From Klebsiella quasivariicola (lineage in GTDB: Bacteria; Pseudomonadota; Gammaproteobacteria; Enterobacterales; Enterobacteriaceae), in NCBI RefSeq assembly GCF_002269255.1, contig NZ_CP022823.1:3968001-4032000 (forward strand): a stretch of 64,000 nt of DNA, written 5' to 3'. The translations under genes were made by a program, and so were the position numbers. A model generated the notes under the pieces. The model made no database searches. It was given only the letters and a program-made list of their open reading frames with translations, and was not told the DNA's origin. This document shows, piece after piece, positions 43,555 through 52,123 of the stretch. The first letter of the stretch is position 1. Each line of letters begins with the position of its first letter.

Positions 43555-44279
43555 TGATTACCCTGAAAAACGTTTCAAAATGGTATGGTCACTTTCAGGT
43601 GCTGACCGATTGCTCCACGGAAGTGAAAAAAGGCGAAGTGGTGGTGGTTTGCGGGCCGTCAGGTTCCGGTAAATCCACGCTGATTAAAACCGTAAACGGT
43701 CTTGAACCTGTACAGCAGGGGCAGATAATTGTTGATGGCACGGTGGTCAACGACAAAAAAACCAACCTGGCCAAACTGCGCTCGCACGTCGGGATGGTGT
43801 TTCAGCATTTTGAACTGTTCCCGCATCTGTCGATTATCGACAATCTGACGCTGGCGCAGGTCAAAGTGCTTAATCGCGATAAAGCCTCGTCGCGCAAGAA
43901 AGGTCTCAAGCTGCTGGAGCGCGTTGGTCTGGCGGCGCATGCGGAAAAATACCCGGCGCAGCTCTCCGGCGGTCAGCAACAGCGCGTGGCCATTGCCCGT
44001 GCCCTGTGTATGGATCCGATCGCCATGCTGTTCGATGAACCTACCTCGGCGCTCGACCCGGAGATGATCAACGAGGTGCTGGACGTCATGGTCGAACTGG
44101 CTAACGAGGGCATGACCATGATGGTGGTCACCCATGAAATGGGCTTCGCCCGCAAGGTGGCAAACCGGGTGATCTTTATGGATGAAGGGAAGATTGTCGA
44201 GGATGCCGATAAAGAAGCATTCTTTGCCAATCCACAATCCGAGCGTGCCAAAGATTTCCTCGCCAAAATACTTCATTAA
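43554..44279 (+). CDS. gltL: Glutamate/aspartate ABC transporter ATP-binding protein GltL
   Basis: ATPase powering GltIJKL import, 241 residues. Walker A is GPSGSGKST, the Q loop is in VFQHFELFPHL, the ABC signature is LSGGQQQR, Walker B is AMLFDEPTSALD, and the switch histidine is in VTHEMGF. Last gene of the operon, closed by a terminator 11 bp after the stop. It marks the left core boundary of the two-partner secretion segment. Confidence 0.97.
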   Translation: MITLKNVSKWYGHFQVLTDCSTEVKKGEVVVVCGPSGSGKSTLIKTVNGLEPVQQGQIIVDGTVVNDKKTNLAKLRSHVGMVFQHFELFPHLSIIDNLTLAQVKVLNRDKASSRKKGLKLLERVGLAAHAEKYPAQLSGGQQQRVAIARALCMDPIAMLFDEPTSALDPEMINEVLDVMVELANEGMTMMVVTHEMGFARKVANRVIFMDEGKIVEDADKEAFFANPQSERAKDFLAKILH

Positions 44280-44289
44280 TGGTTTTTCT

Positions 44290-44327
44290 CTGCGCATACC
44301 GCCCGGTATGCGCAGTTTATCTTTATT
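44290..44327 (+). terminator. Terminator after gltIJKL
   Basis: A perfect 11-bp stem CTGCGCATACC / GGTATGCGCAG with a 4-base loop is followed by TTTATCTTTATT. Confidence 0.88.
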
Positions 44328-44650
44328 ACCACGTTATTCATCAATGTTATTTATTTCGCTGATTAGCGCTAATGTTATTTACGTAAAAAATAAATTAAGC
44401 CAATAAAAGCTGAACTCATTTATTAAATTGATCAATTCATAAAGAATTCAATAATGAATTCGTGGAACTCTCCTTCCTGTATCGCTAGCATATAACGCCT
44501 CGTAACAGGTTCACCGCATGATTATTTTATTGTTTAAATATAATATTCTTGCCTGACCTCGCCTGTGCGAAATAAAACCAATTAATACAATAGCTTCTGG
44601 CCAAATAATTAACGGTTAATCGGATCAATGAAACAAATGGATATTGCTTC
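44328..44650. other. AT-rich leader upstream of the two-partner secretion genes
   Basis: About 320 bp of strongly AT-rich DNA with no gene, unlike the GC-rich core on either side. It contains two closely spaced GAATTC hexamers (44444 and 44456) and many AATTAA/TTAATT runs suited to H-NS-type silencing. A confident promoter is not visible. The base composition suggests acquired DNA or a curved regulatory region. Confidence 0.6.
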
Positions 44651-46321
44651 ATGTTAATACGCTCTCGCACGCTCCCTGGGCTGCTGTTGATGACCCTCGC
44701 CGCCACCTCTGCCGCCGGGGCCGCACAATTGACCACCAGCCCCCATCAGACGGAACAGGATAAAGCCCGCCAGGAGGCGCTGACGCCACAGCAGCAGGAT
44801 TTTCAGTCATCACAACAGCGCGTGACGCCGCAGGGTATCCTTTTTCCCGAGGAAACGCAGTGTAAATTGATCAACCGGGTCGATATCGATTCCGATAACC
44901 AGACGCTTACCCGCCAATTACTGGCTAAAACGGCGCAGCAGGCGCAGGGGCGCTGTCTGGGTGGTGAAGGCATTCGTCTGCTGGCCTATACCTTGCAAAA
45001 TGAGCTGATCGCGCAAGGCTACATCACCTCGCTGATTGATGTGCCCTCCCAGTCGCTGGAGCAAGGCATTCTCAGGCTGACGCTGCACTATGGCAAAGTG
45101 GGCGCTATCGACTATGCCGACGGATCAGACAGCACCCGCTTGTGGAATTCGCTCCCAACTTCTTCCGGCACTATTCTGCGTTTAAGCGATCTCGAACAGG
45201 GGATGGCCAATCTGCAACGCCTGCCCGGCACCACCGCGCACATGAAACTGCTGCCGGGGCAGCACGAGGGGGAAAGCGATATCCAGATTGCCCGCAGCCT
45301 GGAGAAAAAATGGCAGCTTGGCGCCTGGCTTGACGACGCCGGCAGCAAAGCCAGCGGCCGCTACCAGGCCGGCGGCGCCCTCTATCTCTACGACCTGACC
45401 TCCCTCAACGATATCCTGTACCTTTCCGGTGGGGGGGACATTGAATTCAACCAGCACAACGACGGCAACCACAACGGCAGCCTGTATTATTCTATTCCCT
45501 TCGGCTACTGGTCATTGAGCGCCTACGGGGCATACAGCCAGTATCGCCAGCAGTTTAACGGCAACTGGTCGACGATGGATTATAAGAGCAAGAATCGCTA
45601 CTACAGCGCCACGCTGAGCCGTTTGCTCTCCCACACCCGGCAGCAAAAAACCACCGCCGATCTGCGGATTGCCAAGAGCACCTCGCATTATTACTTCGGC
45701 GGCAGTGAACTACAGGTAATGCGCAAACAAACGCCCGCCTGGGAGTTCACCCTCAACCACCAGCACTACTTTAATAAAAAGATTGTCGATGCCAGCATCG
45801 GCATCCAGCGCAGTCTGCCGTGGCTCAGCTCGATGCCAACGCCAGAAGAGCAAGCCGGGCTATACAGCCCACTGTCGCGTATCGTCCATGGCAATCTGCA
45901 GGCGATGATGAAATTTGACGCCACCGGCGACAAATTTACCTGGGCTCCGCGAGTGAGCGCCCAGTTCAGTCCGGATAAACTCGCTTCCGATAATAAATTC
46001 AATCTTGGCAGCCGCTGGAGCGTGCGCGGTTTTGACGGTGAAAACAGCCTGTCCGGCAATCAGGGATGGTACTGGCGCAACGATTTTATCTGGGATCTGC
46101 CCACCCACGAGCGGCAATTCTATCTGGGCGCGGATGTGGGTCGCCTTATCGGCGCCGATCTGTATCAAAAAGGCAAAGTCCTTTCCGGCGCCGTCAGCGG
46201 CCTGCGCGGCCAGCTATGGTCAACACAATATGATCTGTTTATTAGCACCCCGCTCAGTAAGCCGGATAAGTTTCATAGCGACGCCCTGAATATGGGCTTT
46301 TCATTACAGTGGAGGTATTAA
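44651..46321 (+). CDS. Two-partner secretion transporter (TpsB, ShlB/FhaC family)
   Basis: Outer-membrane beta-barrel that exports the adjacent TpsA. The 556-residue precursor has a signal peptide (about 1-25), a glutamine-rich N-terminal stretch, a ShlB-type POTRA domain (about 75-155, CKLINRVDID to LRLTLHYGKVG), and a second POTRA-like segment (about 165-215). The C-terminal barrel has the conserved loop-6 motif VRGF at residue 458 and a terminal aromatic residue pattern (FSLQWRY). The ATG at 44651 has only a weak Shine-Dalgarno. It lies 64 bp before tpsA on the same strand. Export of that partner is inferred from pairing, the normal rule for this family. Confidence 0.9.
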   Translation: MLIRSRTLPGLLLMTLAATSAAGAAQLTTSPHQTEQDKARQEALTPQQQDFQSSQQRVTPQGILFPEETQCKLINRVDIDSDNQTLTRQLLAKTAQQAQGRCLGGEGIRLLAYTLQNELIAQGYITSLIDVPSQSLEQGILRLTLHYGKVGAIDYADGSDSTRLWNSLPTSSGTILRLSDLEQGMANLQRLPGTTAHMKLLPGQHEGESDIQIARSLEKKWQLGAWLDDAGSKASGRYQAGGALYLYDLTSLNDILYLSGGGDIEFNQHNDGNHNGSLYYSIPFGYWSLSAYGAYSQYRQQFNGNWSTMDYKSKNRYYSATLSRLLSHTRQQKTTADLRIAKSTSHYYFGGSELQVMRKQTPAWEFTLNHQHYFNKKIVDASIGIQRSLPWLSSMPTPEEQAGLYSPLSRIVHGNLQAMMKFDATGDKFTWAPRVSAQFSPDKLASDNKFNLGSRWSVRGFDGENSLSGNQGWYWRNDFIWDLPTHERQFYLGADVGRLIGADLYQKGKVLSGAVSGLRGQLWSTQYDLFISTPLSKPDKFHSDALNMGFSLQWRY

Positions 46322-46385
46322 TTCAGTCATTATCGACCCTTTCAGCTACGTTGTTTATTAATCTTAATTTAAAGGAATAAATAAA

Positions 46386-48179
46386 ATGTTTAAGTTTAAA
46401 GCTTCATATGTCGCGCTGGCGGCAGTATTAACCTCGTCGGTGGTCTATGCCGACCCGACCAGCTATACGCATTCGTCCGGCGCCACGGTTATCGATATTG
46501 AAAAGCCGAACGCCGCCGGCGTCTCCCATAACCTGTACCGCGACTTCAACGTTGGCACCAATGGCACCATCCTCAATAACAGCGGCGATGATGTCAGCCA
46601 CAGCACCTTTGGCAATATCGCCCGCAACAATAATCTGACCGCCGGCAGCGCCTCGGTGATTTTGAACGAGGTCACCTCCAAAAACGCCAGTAGCCTAAAG
46701 GGCTTTATCGAAGTCAACGGCCAGAAAGCGGACGTGGTGATCGCCAACCCGAACGGCATCACCTGCTCCGGCTGTAGCTTTGTCAATACCAACAAGGCCA
46801 TCCTGACCACCGGTAAAGTCAACATGACCAGCGACGGCGCTATCGGCAGCTATACCGTGACGGGCGGCACCCTCACCATCGGCGAAAATGGCATGAACGC
46901 CGCTAACGGCTACGCGGTTCTGCTCGCCGACGCGATTAAGATTAACGGTAAAGTACAGGCCAACAACGCCCTGGTCAGCGCAGGCAACTTCACCATGGAT
47001 AACAGCACCGGCTCGGTGACCTCCGCCGGTAAGCAGGCCACCCTTATCCAGATGACGGTTAACCCGCAGTACAGCATCGACGTCAGCAGCCTTGGCGGGA
47101 TCGAGGCCAACAGCATCAGCATGGTCGGCAACAACATCGGCTTTGGCGTACGTAACCAGGGCTCCATTGTCGCTAACAGCACGCTGCAGCTCACCAGCAA
47201 CGGTAACCTGCTGAACAAAGGCACAATAACGAGCAAAGGTTTGCTGAGCCAGGTTTCCACCGCCACGGGGATTACCAATAACGGCAGCATCGCTGGCGCC
47301 TATTATTTAATGCTTTCCAGCGGCGACTATATCGTCAACGTCGGCTCCCTCACCGGCGGCCAGCTGATTGCCTCCGCCAATGGTAATATCACTAACGGCG
47401 ACTCAGGCACGATGACCGGCACCAGTGGATTAAGCTTGACCAGCGGCGGGAAAATCCGCAATGAGGCCAAAGCCTCCCTGCTGTCAAATAACCAGATCGC
47501 CGCCACGGCGATGGGTGATTTCCTCAATGAAGGCAAAATCAGCGCCAAAAACACCAGCCTGACTTTCGTTGGCAGCAGCTTTAAGAATACCGGCAACATT
47601 AACTCTACCGGCCAAACCACCATTCAGTCGCTTAAGCAGGATGGCAGCGCAAACAGCGGGGAAATCTATAACCTCGGTAATATCACCGGCGAAAATATCA
47701 ACCTGCAGACCACTGGCACATTGGCACAAAGCAGCAGTGGTCGCATGGATGCCACCAATGCGATTACGGCGCATAGCTACTGGCTCAACAATAATGGCGC
47801 AATGAAAGCTACCGACATCACCACCGATCATGGCGTCGTGAATAACACCGGCAAAATCTCTGCGGGTAATATCTCCATCACGACTTATTCCAATATTGTT
47901 AACGAAGGTACCCTGTACAGTACCGGAGACCTGCTGCTGAATACGCAAAACAAAGGCAACATCTCCAACTATTCCCTGATTCAGGCGGGTGGTACGTTGA
48001 CGATGAATGCGAAAAAGGTCGTTAACAGTGGACGCGGCTGCGGCTGGTTAGGGTTTAACACTTGTGACGTCGGCACCCTCAGCGCTAACAAGCTGGTTCT
48101 CAACTCTTCACACAGCTATGCCAGCAACATGGGTGGCTATCAGTATTTCAAGAGCACCGAAATCAACACGGTGAAATAA
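46386..48179 (+). CDS. Two-partner secretion exoprotein (TpsA, filamentous haemagglutinin-like), short
   Basis: A secreted beta-helical protein with a signal peptide (cleavage near residue 22, VVYADP) and an N-terminal TPS secretion domain (about 25-270) carrying the diagnostic NPNGI at residues 121-125, followed by a CxxC pair (C127, C130). The rest is degenerate FHA-type repeats rich in Asn, Gly, Ser and Thr (for example NNGSIAG, NEGKISA, NTGKISAG, NEGTLYSTG). It has only 597 residues, while adhesins and CDI toxins of this class usually exceed 1000-3000. There is no VENN motif, toxin-like end or immunity gene. The C-terminus has an isolated C552/C560 pair. AAAGGAATAAATAAA precedes the ATG. 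Its role (adhesion, aggregation or other) is unknown. Confidence 0.88.
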   Translation: MFKFKASYVALAAVLTSSVVYADPTSYTHSSGATVIDIEKPNAAGVSHNLYRDFNVGTNGTILNNSGDDVSHSTFGNIARNNNLTAGSASVILNEVTSKNASSLKGFIEVNGQKADVVIANPNGITCSGCSFVNTNKAILTTGKVNMTSDGAIGSYTVTGGTLTIGENGMNAANGYAVLLADAIKINGKVQANNALVSAGNFTMDNSTGSVTSAGKQATLIQMTVNPQYSIDVSSLGGIEANSISMVGNNIGFGVRNQGSIVANSTLQLTSNGNLLNKGTITSKGLLSQVSTATGITNNGSIAGAYYLMLSSGDYIVNVGSLTGGQLIASANGNITNGDSGTMTGTSGLSLTSGGKIRNEAKASLLSNNQIAATAMGDFLNEGKISAKNTSLTFVGSSFKNTGNINSTGQTTIQSLKQDGSANSGEIYNLGNITGENINLQTTGTLAQSSSGRMDATNAITAHSYWLNNNGAMKATDITTDHGVVNNTGKISAGNISITTYSNIVNEGTLYSTGDLLLNTQNKGNISNYSLIQAGGTLTMNAKKVVNSGRGCGWLGFNTCDVGTLSANKLVLNSSHSYASNMGGYQYFKSTEINTVK

Positions 48180-48188
48180 GGCAGTCCA

Positions 48189-48218
48189 CGATGCGCGAAG
48201 TCTCGCGCATCGTTTTTT
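48189..48218 (+). terminator. Terminator after the TpsA gene
   Basis: A perfect 10-bp stem CGATGCGCGA / TCGCGCATCG with a 4-base loop is followed by TTTTTT, nine bases after the tpsA stop. Confidence 0.93.
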
Positions 48219-48226
48219 CGCACTGC

Positions 48227-48709
48227 TTAAGGTTCGAAGGGCCGACGCTGGAACTGATCGTGGCCGCACTTCGGACAGCGCGGTAGCACATCCGGGGTAT
48301 ATACCGCCAGGTGATAGTGGCACTTCTCGCAGACCAGATTACCCAGACCAACCACCTCTCCGCTGTGGTACACACCGTGGTGATTCAGATCCTGAAAGAC
48401 TTCGCGCCACTCGAGCTGCGTTTTGTCGGTGATATCAGCCAACTCCTGCCACAGGCTCTCTTTGATCACCCGCATAAACACGCTGTCGCTCTCGTCTTCG
48501 TGACTCTCTTCGTAGCTGCGGGCAAACTCCTCGAGATCGCGCTTCACCGCCGCAATCACCGACTCAATCTCGCTCTGTGTCAGATCGCCGGCGCGGACGA
48601 TGTGGTCCCGGGCCTGCGACACCAGCGCATCGATATCGCGCTCTCCATGGCGGAGCCGTTCGCTGAGCGAGGAAACCAGTTCACGGTAATATTGAGCAAC
48701 CTTGTTCAT
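48227..48709 (-). CDS. ybeL: YbeL, zinc-ribbon protein (DUF1451)
   Basis: A 160-residue protein of unknown function with an alpha-helical, charged N-terminal half and a C-terminal zinc ribbon: CEKCHYHL and CPKCGHDQF supply four cysteines. It matches E. coli YbeL nearly throughout (ITDKTQLEWREVFQDLNHHG). The ATG at 48707-48709 (MNKVAQYYREL) is preferred over one codon upstream by homology. It is divergent from leuS and marks the right core boundary of the two-partner secretion segment. Confidence 0.95.
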   Translation of the reverse strand: MNKVAQYYRELVSSLSERLRHGERDIDALVSQARDHIVRAGDLTQSEIESVIAAVKRDLEEFARSYEESHEDESDSVFMRVIKESLWQELADITDKTQLEWREVFQDLNHHGVYHSGEVVGLGNLVCEKCHYHLAVYTPDVLPRCPKCGHDQFQRRPFEP

Positions 48710-48839
48710 CATTTCGCCTCCGGTGTGGTTAACGTCTTCTGATAATAGACCTTATTCCTCTCCCGCTGTGTCTGGCAACCCACAGAGTCGCGAAATAATC
48801 TGCGCAGCTTTTGCCGATGTTGATGTGCGAAAAGCTGTT

Positions 48840-48869
48840 TTGACGGGGGCGTTTGGGCTATGCTATGCC
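48840..48869 (+). promoter_or_regulatory. Candidate leuS promoter
   Basis: TTGACG (48840-48845), an 18-bp spacer and TATGCC (48864-48869). The leader also holds a short hairpin (GCTACA / TGTAGC, about 48892-48907) before the leuS Shine-Dalgarno (AGGACC). Confidence 0.5.
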
Positions 48870-48935
48870 GATCTGAAATAACACATCCATTGGCTACATT
48901 TTGTAGCTGTATTGAAAACAGGACCACTGGCTGCC

Positions 48936-51518
48936 ATGCAAGAGCAATACCGCCCGGAAGAGATAGAATCGAAAGTCCAGCTTCACTGGGACGAAAATCG
49001 TACATTTGAAGTAACTGAAGACGAGAGCAAAGAGAAGTATTACTGCCTGTCGATGCTTCCTTATCCTTCTGGTCGACTACACATGGGTCACGTGCGTAAC
49101 TACACCATCGGCGACGTGATTGCCCGCTACCAGCGCATGCTGGGCAAAAACGTTCTGCAGCCGATCGGCTGGGATGCGTTTGGTCTGCCGGCGGAAGGGG
49201 CGGCGGTGAAAAATAACACCGCGCCAGCGCCGTGGACCTACGACAATATCGCCTACATGAAAAACCAGCTCAAAATGCTGGGCTTTGGCTATGACTGGAG
49301 CCGCGAGCTGGCGACCTGCACCCCGGAATACTACCGCTGGGAGCAGAAGTTCTTCACCGAGCTGTACAAAAAAGGCCTGGTCTACAAAAAAACCTCCGCG
49401 GTGAACTGGTGCCCGAACGATCAGACCGTGCTGGCTAACGAACAGGTTATCGACGGCTGCTGCTGGCGCTGCGATACCAAAGTTGAGCGTAAAGAGATCC
49501 CGCAGTGGTTTATTAAAATCACCGCCTACGCCGATGAACTGCTCAACGATCTGGATAAGCTGGATCACTGGCCGGACACCGTGAAGACCATGCAGCGCAA
49601 CTGGATCGGCCGTTCCGAAGGGGTAGAAATCTCCTTTGACGTCAACGACTACGCCGATAAGCTGACCGTCTACACCACCCGCCCGGATACCTTTATGGGC
49701 TGCACCTACCTGGCCGTCGCCGCGGGTCACCCGCTGGCGCAGCAGGCTGCGGCGAACAATCCGGCGCTGGCCGCCTTTATCGACGAGTGTCGTAACACCA
49801 AAGTGGCCGAGGCCGACATGGCGACGATGGAGAAAAAAGGCGTCGATACCGGCTTTAAAGCTATTCACCCGCTGACCGGCGAAGAAATTCCGGTTTGGGC
49901 GGCAAACTTTGTGCTGATGGAATACGGCACCGGCGCGGTCATGGCCGTTCCGGGTCACGACCAGCGCGACTATGAATTCGCCAGCAAGTACGGTCTGAAC
50001 ATCAAGCCGGTAATCCTGGCTGCCGACGGCTCCGAGCCGGATCTCTCCGCACAGGCGCTGACCGAGAAAGGCGTCTTGTTTAACTCCGGCGAGTTCAGCG
50101 GCCTCGATTATGAAGCCGGCTTCAACGCCATTGCCGACAAACTGGCAGCCATGGGCGTGGGCGAGCGTAAAATTAACTACCGCCTGCGCGACTGGGGTGT
50201 GTCCCGTCAGCGTTACTGGGGCGCGCCGATCCCGATGGTCACACTGGAAGACGGCACCGTGCTGCCAACGCCGGAAGATCAGCTGCCGGTGATCCTGCCG
50301 GAAGACGTGGTCATGGACGGCATCACCAGCCCGATCAAAGCCGATCCTGAGTGGGCCAAGACCACCGTTAACGGCCAGCCAGCGCTGCGCGAAACCGACA
50401 CCTTTGACACCTTCATGGAATCCTCCTGGTACTATGCGCGCTACACCTGCCCGCAGTATCAGGAAGGGATGCTGGATTCAAAAGCGGCCAACTACTGGCT
50501 GCCGGTAGATATCTATATCGGTGGTATCGAACACGCCATCATGCACCTGCTCTACTTCCGCTTCTTCCACAAGCTGATGCGCGACGCGGGTATGGTGAAC
50601 TCCGATGAGCCGGCGAAACAGCTGCTGTGCCAGGGTATGGTGCTGGCTGACGCGTTCTACTACGTGGGCGAAAACGGCGAACGTAACTGGGTCTCTCCGG
50701 TTGACGCTATCGTTGAGCGCGACGAGAAAGGCCGCATCGTGAAGGCCAAAGACGCGGCAGGCCACGAGCTGGTGTACACCGGCATGAGCAAGATGTCCAA
50801 GTCGAAAAACAACGGCATCGACCCGCAGGTGATGGTTGAACGCTACGGCGCAGATACCGTGCGTCTGTTCATGATGTTTGCTTCCCCGGCGGATATGACC
50901 CTCGAGTGGCAGGAATCTGGCGTTGAAGGGGCTAACCGCTTCCTGAAACGCGTCTGGAAGCTGGTCTACGAACACACCACCAAAGGGGACGTTGCGGCTC
51001 TGAACGTCGCGGCCCTCAGCGAAGATCAGAAAGCGCTGCGTCGCGATATCCACAAAACCATCGCCAAAGTCACCGACGATATCGGCCGTCGTCAGACCTT
51101 CAACACCGCTATCGCGGCGATCATGGAGCTGATGAACAAGCTGGCGAAAGCACCGCAGGAAGATGAGCAGGATCGCGCCCTGATGCAGGAAGCGCTGCTG
51201 GCCGTGGTACGTATGCTCAACCCGTTCACCCCACACGTCAGCTTCACCCTGTGGCGTGAGCTGAACGGCGAAGGTGATATCGACAACGCGCCGTGGCCGG
51301 TGGCGGATGAAAGCGCGATGGTGGAAGACAGCACTCTCGTCGTCGTCCAGGTCAATGGCAAAGTTCGTGGTAAAATTACCGTTGCGGTAGATGCAACTGA
51401 AGAGCAGGTTCGTGAGCGCGCTGGCCAGGAACATCTGGTGGCGAAATATCTCGACGGGAAAACCGTACGTAAAGTGATTTACGTTCCGGGCAAACTGCTC
51501 AATCTGGTCGTTGGCTAA
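48936..51518 (+). CDS. leuS: Leucyl-tRNA synthetase
   Basis: Class I synthetase charging tRNA-Leu, with a CP1 editing domain. The 860-residue enzyme has the HIGH-type motif GRLHMGHVRNY, an editing-domain threonine-rich segment (VYTTRPDTFMG), a zinc-finger-like CCWRCD region, and the KMSKS motif MSKMSKSKNNG. The ATG at 48936 (MQEQYRPEEIES) matches E. coli; the frame extends eight codons upstream without support. It heads leuS-lptE-holA-nadD, with the next start only 14 bp after its stop. Confidence 0.98.
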   Translation: MQEQYRPEEIESKVQLHWDENRTFEVTEDESKEKYYCLSMLPYPSGRLHMGHVRNYTIGDVIARYQRMLGKNVLQPIGWDAFGLPAEGAAVKNNTAPAPWTYDNIAYMKNQLKMLGFGYDWSRELATCTPEYYRWEQKFFTELYKKGLVYKKTSAVNWCPNDQTVLANEQVIDGCCWRCDTKVERKEIPQWFIKITAYADELLNDLDKLDHWPDTVKTMQRNWIGRSEGVEISFDVNDYADKLTVYTTRPDTFMGCTYLAVAAGHPLAQQAAANNPALAAFIDECRNTKVAEADMATMEKKGVDTGFKAIHPLTGEEIPVWAANFVLMEYGTGAVMAVPGHDQRDYEFASKYGLNIKPVILAADGSEPDLSAQALTEKGVLFNSGEFSGLDYEAGFNAIADKLAAMGVGERKINYRLRDWGVSRQRYWGAPIPMVTLEDGTVLPTPEDQLPVILPEDVVMDGITSPIKADPEWAKTTVNGQPALRETDTFDTFMESSWYYARYTCPQYQEGMLDSKAANYWLPVDIYIGGIEHAIMHLLYFRFFHKLMRDAGMVNSDEPAKQLLCQGMVLADAFYYVGENGERNWVSPVDAIVERDEKGRIVKAKDAAGHELVYTGMSKMSKSKNNGIDPQVMVERYGADTVRLFMMFASPADMTLEWQESGVEGANRFLKRVWKLVYEHTTKGDVAALNVAALSEDQKALRRDIHKTIAKVTDDIGRRQTFNTAIAAIMELMNKLAKAPQEDEQDRALMQEALLAVVRMLNPFTPHVSFTLWRELNGEGDIDNAPWPVADESAMVEDSTLVVVQVNGKVRGKITVAVDATEEQVRERAGQEHLVAKYLDGKTVRKVIYVPGKLLNLVVG

Positions 51519-51532
51519 GCGCGGGAGGAAGC

Positions 51533-52123
51533 GTGCGATATCTGGCAACAATGTTGTTATCTCTGGCGGTGCTTGTCACCGCCGGCTGTGGCTGGCATCT
51601 GCGTAGCACTACGCAGGTGCCAACCACCATGAAAACCATGATTTTCCAGTCAAGCGATCCGAACGGGCCGTTAAGCCGCGCGGTGCGTAATCAGCTGCGT
51701 CTTAATGGCGTGGAACTGATCGACGCCAGCACGCTGCGTAAGGATGTCCCTTCTCTGCGCCTCGACGGGTCGTCGATTCAGAAAGATACGGCATCGGTGT
51801 TCCAGGATGGTCGTACCGCGGAATATCAGATGGTCATGACCGTTCATGCCAGCGTTCTGATCCCGGGTCATGATATCTATCCGATTTCCACCAAGGTCTA
51901 TCGTTCGTTCTTTGATAACCCGCAGGCGGCGTTAGCGAAAGACGCCGAGCAGGATATGATTATCCAGGAAATGTACGACAAAGCGGCGGAACAGCTGATT
52001 CGTAAGCTGCCAAGCGTACAGGTGGCGGATGTTGAAGCAACCCAGCAGGAAGAGAAACCGGTCGCTGGCAGCACGGCACCGGCTTCCTCGGGTAACCGCG
52101 TCTCCACCACGCTGGGTCAATGA
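51533..52123 (+). CDS. lptE: LPS-assembly lipoprotein LptE (RlpB)
   Basis: Outer-membrane lipoprotein that plugs LptD and inserts LPS into the outer leaflet. The 196-residue precursor starts at GTG (51533) after GGGAGGAAGC. Its lipobox VTAGC places the lipidated cysteine at residue 19. The mature domain begins GWHLRSTTQVP, and the C-terminal tail (about 165-196) is low-complexity and probably disordered. The stop overlaps the holA ATG. Confidence 0.96.
   Translation: MRYLATMLLSLAVLVTAGCGWHLRSTTQVPTTMKTMIFQSSDPNGPLSRAVRNQLRLNGVELIDASTLRKDVPSLRLDGSSIQKDTASVFQDGRTAEYQMVMTVHASVLIPGHDIYPISTKVYRSFFDNPQAALAKDAEQDMIIQEMYDKAAEQLIRKLPSVQVADVEATQQEEKPVAGSTAPASSGNRVSTTLGQ

Noticed and set aside
44444..44461. 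GAATTC pair in the TPS leader as a regulatory direct repeat
   Set aside because: Two 6-bp palindromes in AT-rich DNA are likely by chance, and no further symmetry supports an operator.
46386..48226. Contact-dependent inhibition (CdiA/CdiI) locus
   Set aside because: TpsA has no VENN motif or toxin-like C-terminal module, and only 47 bp including a terminator separate it from ybeL, leaving no room for an immunity gene.
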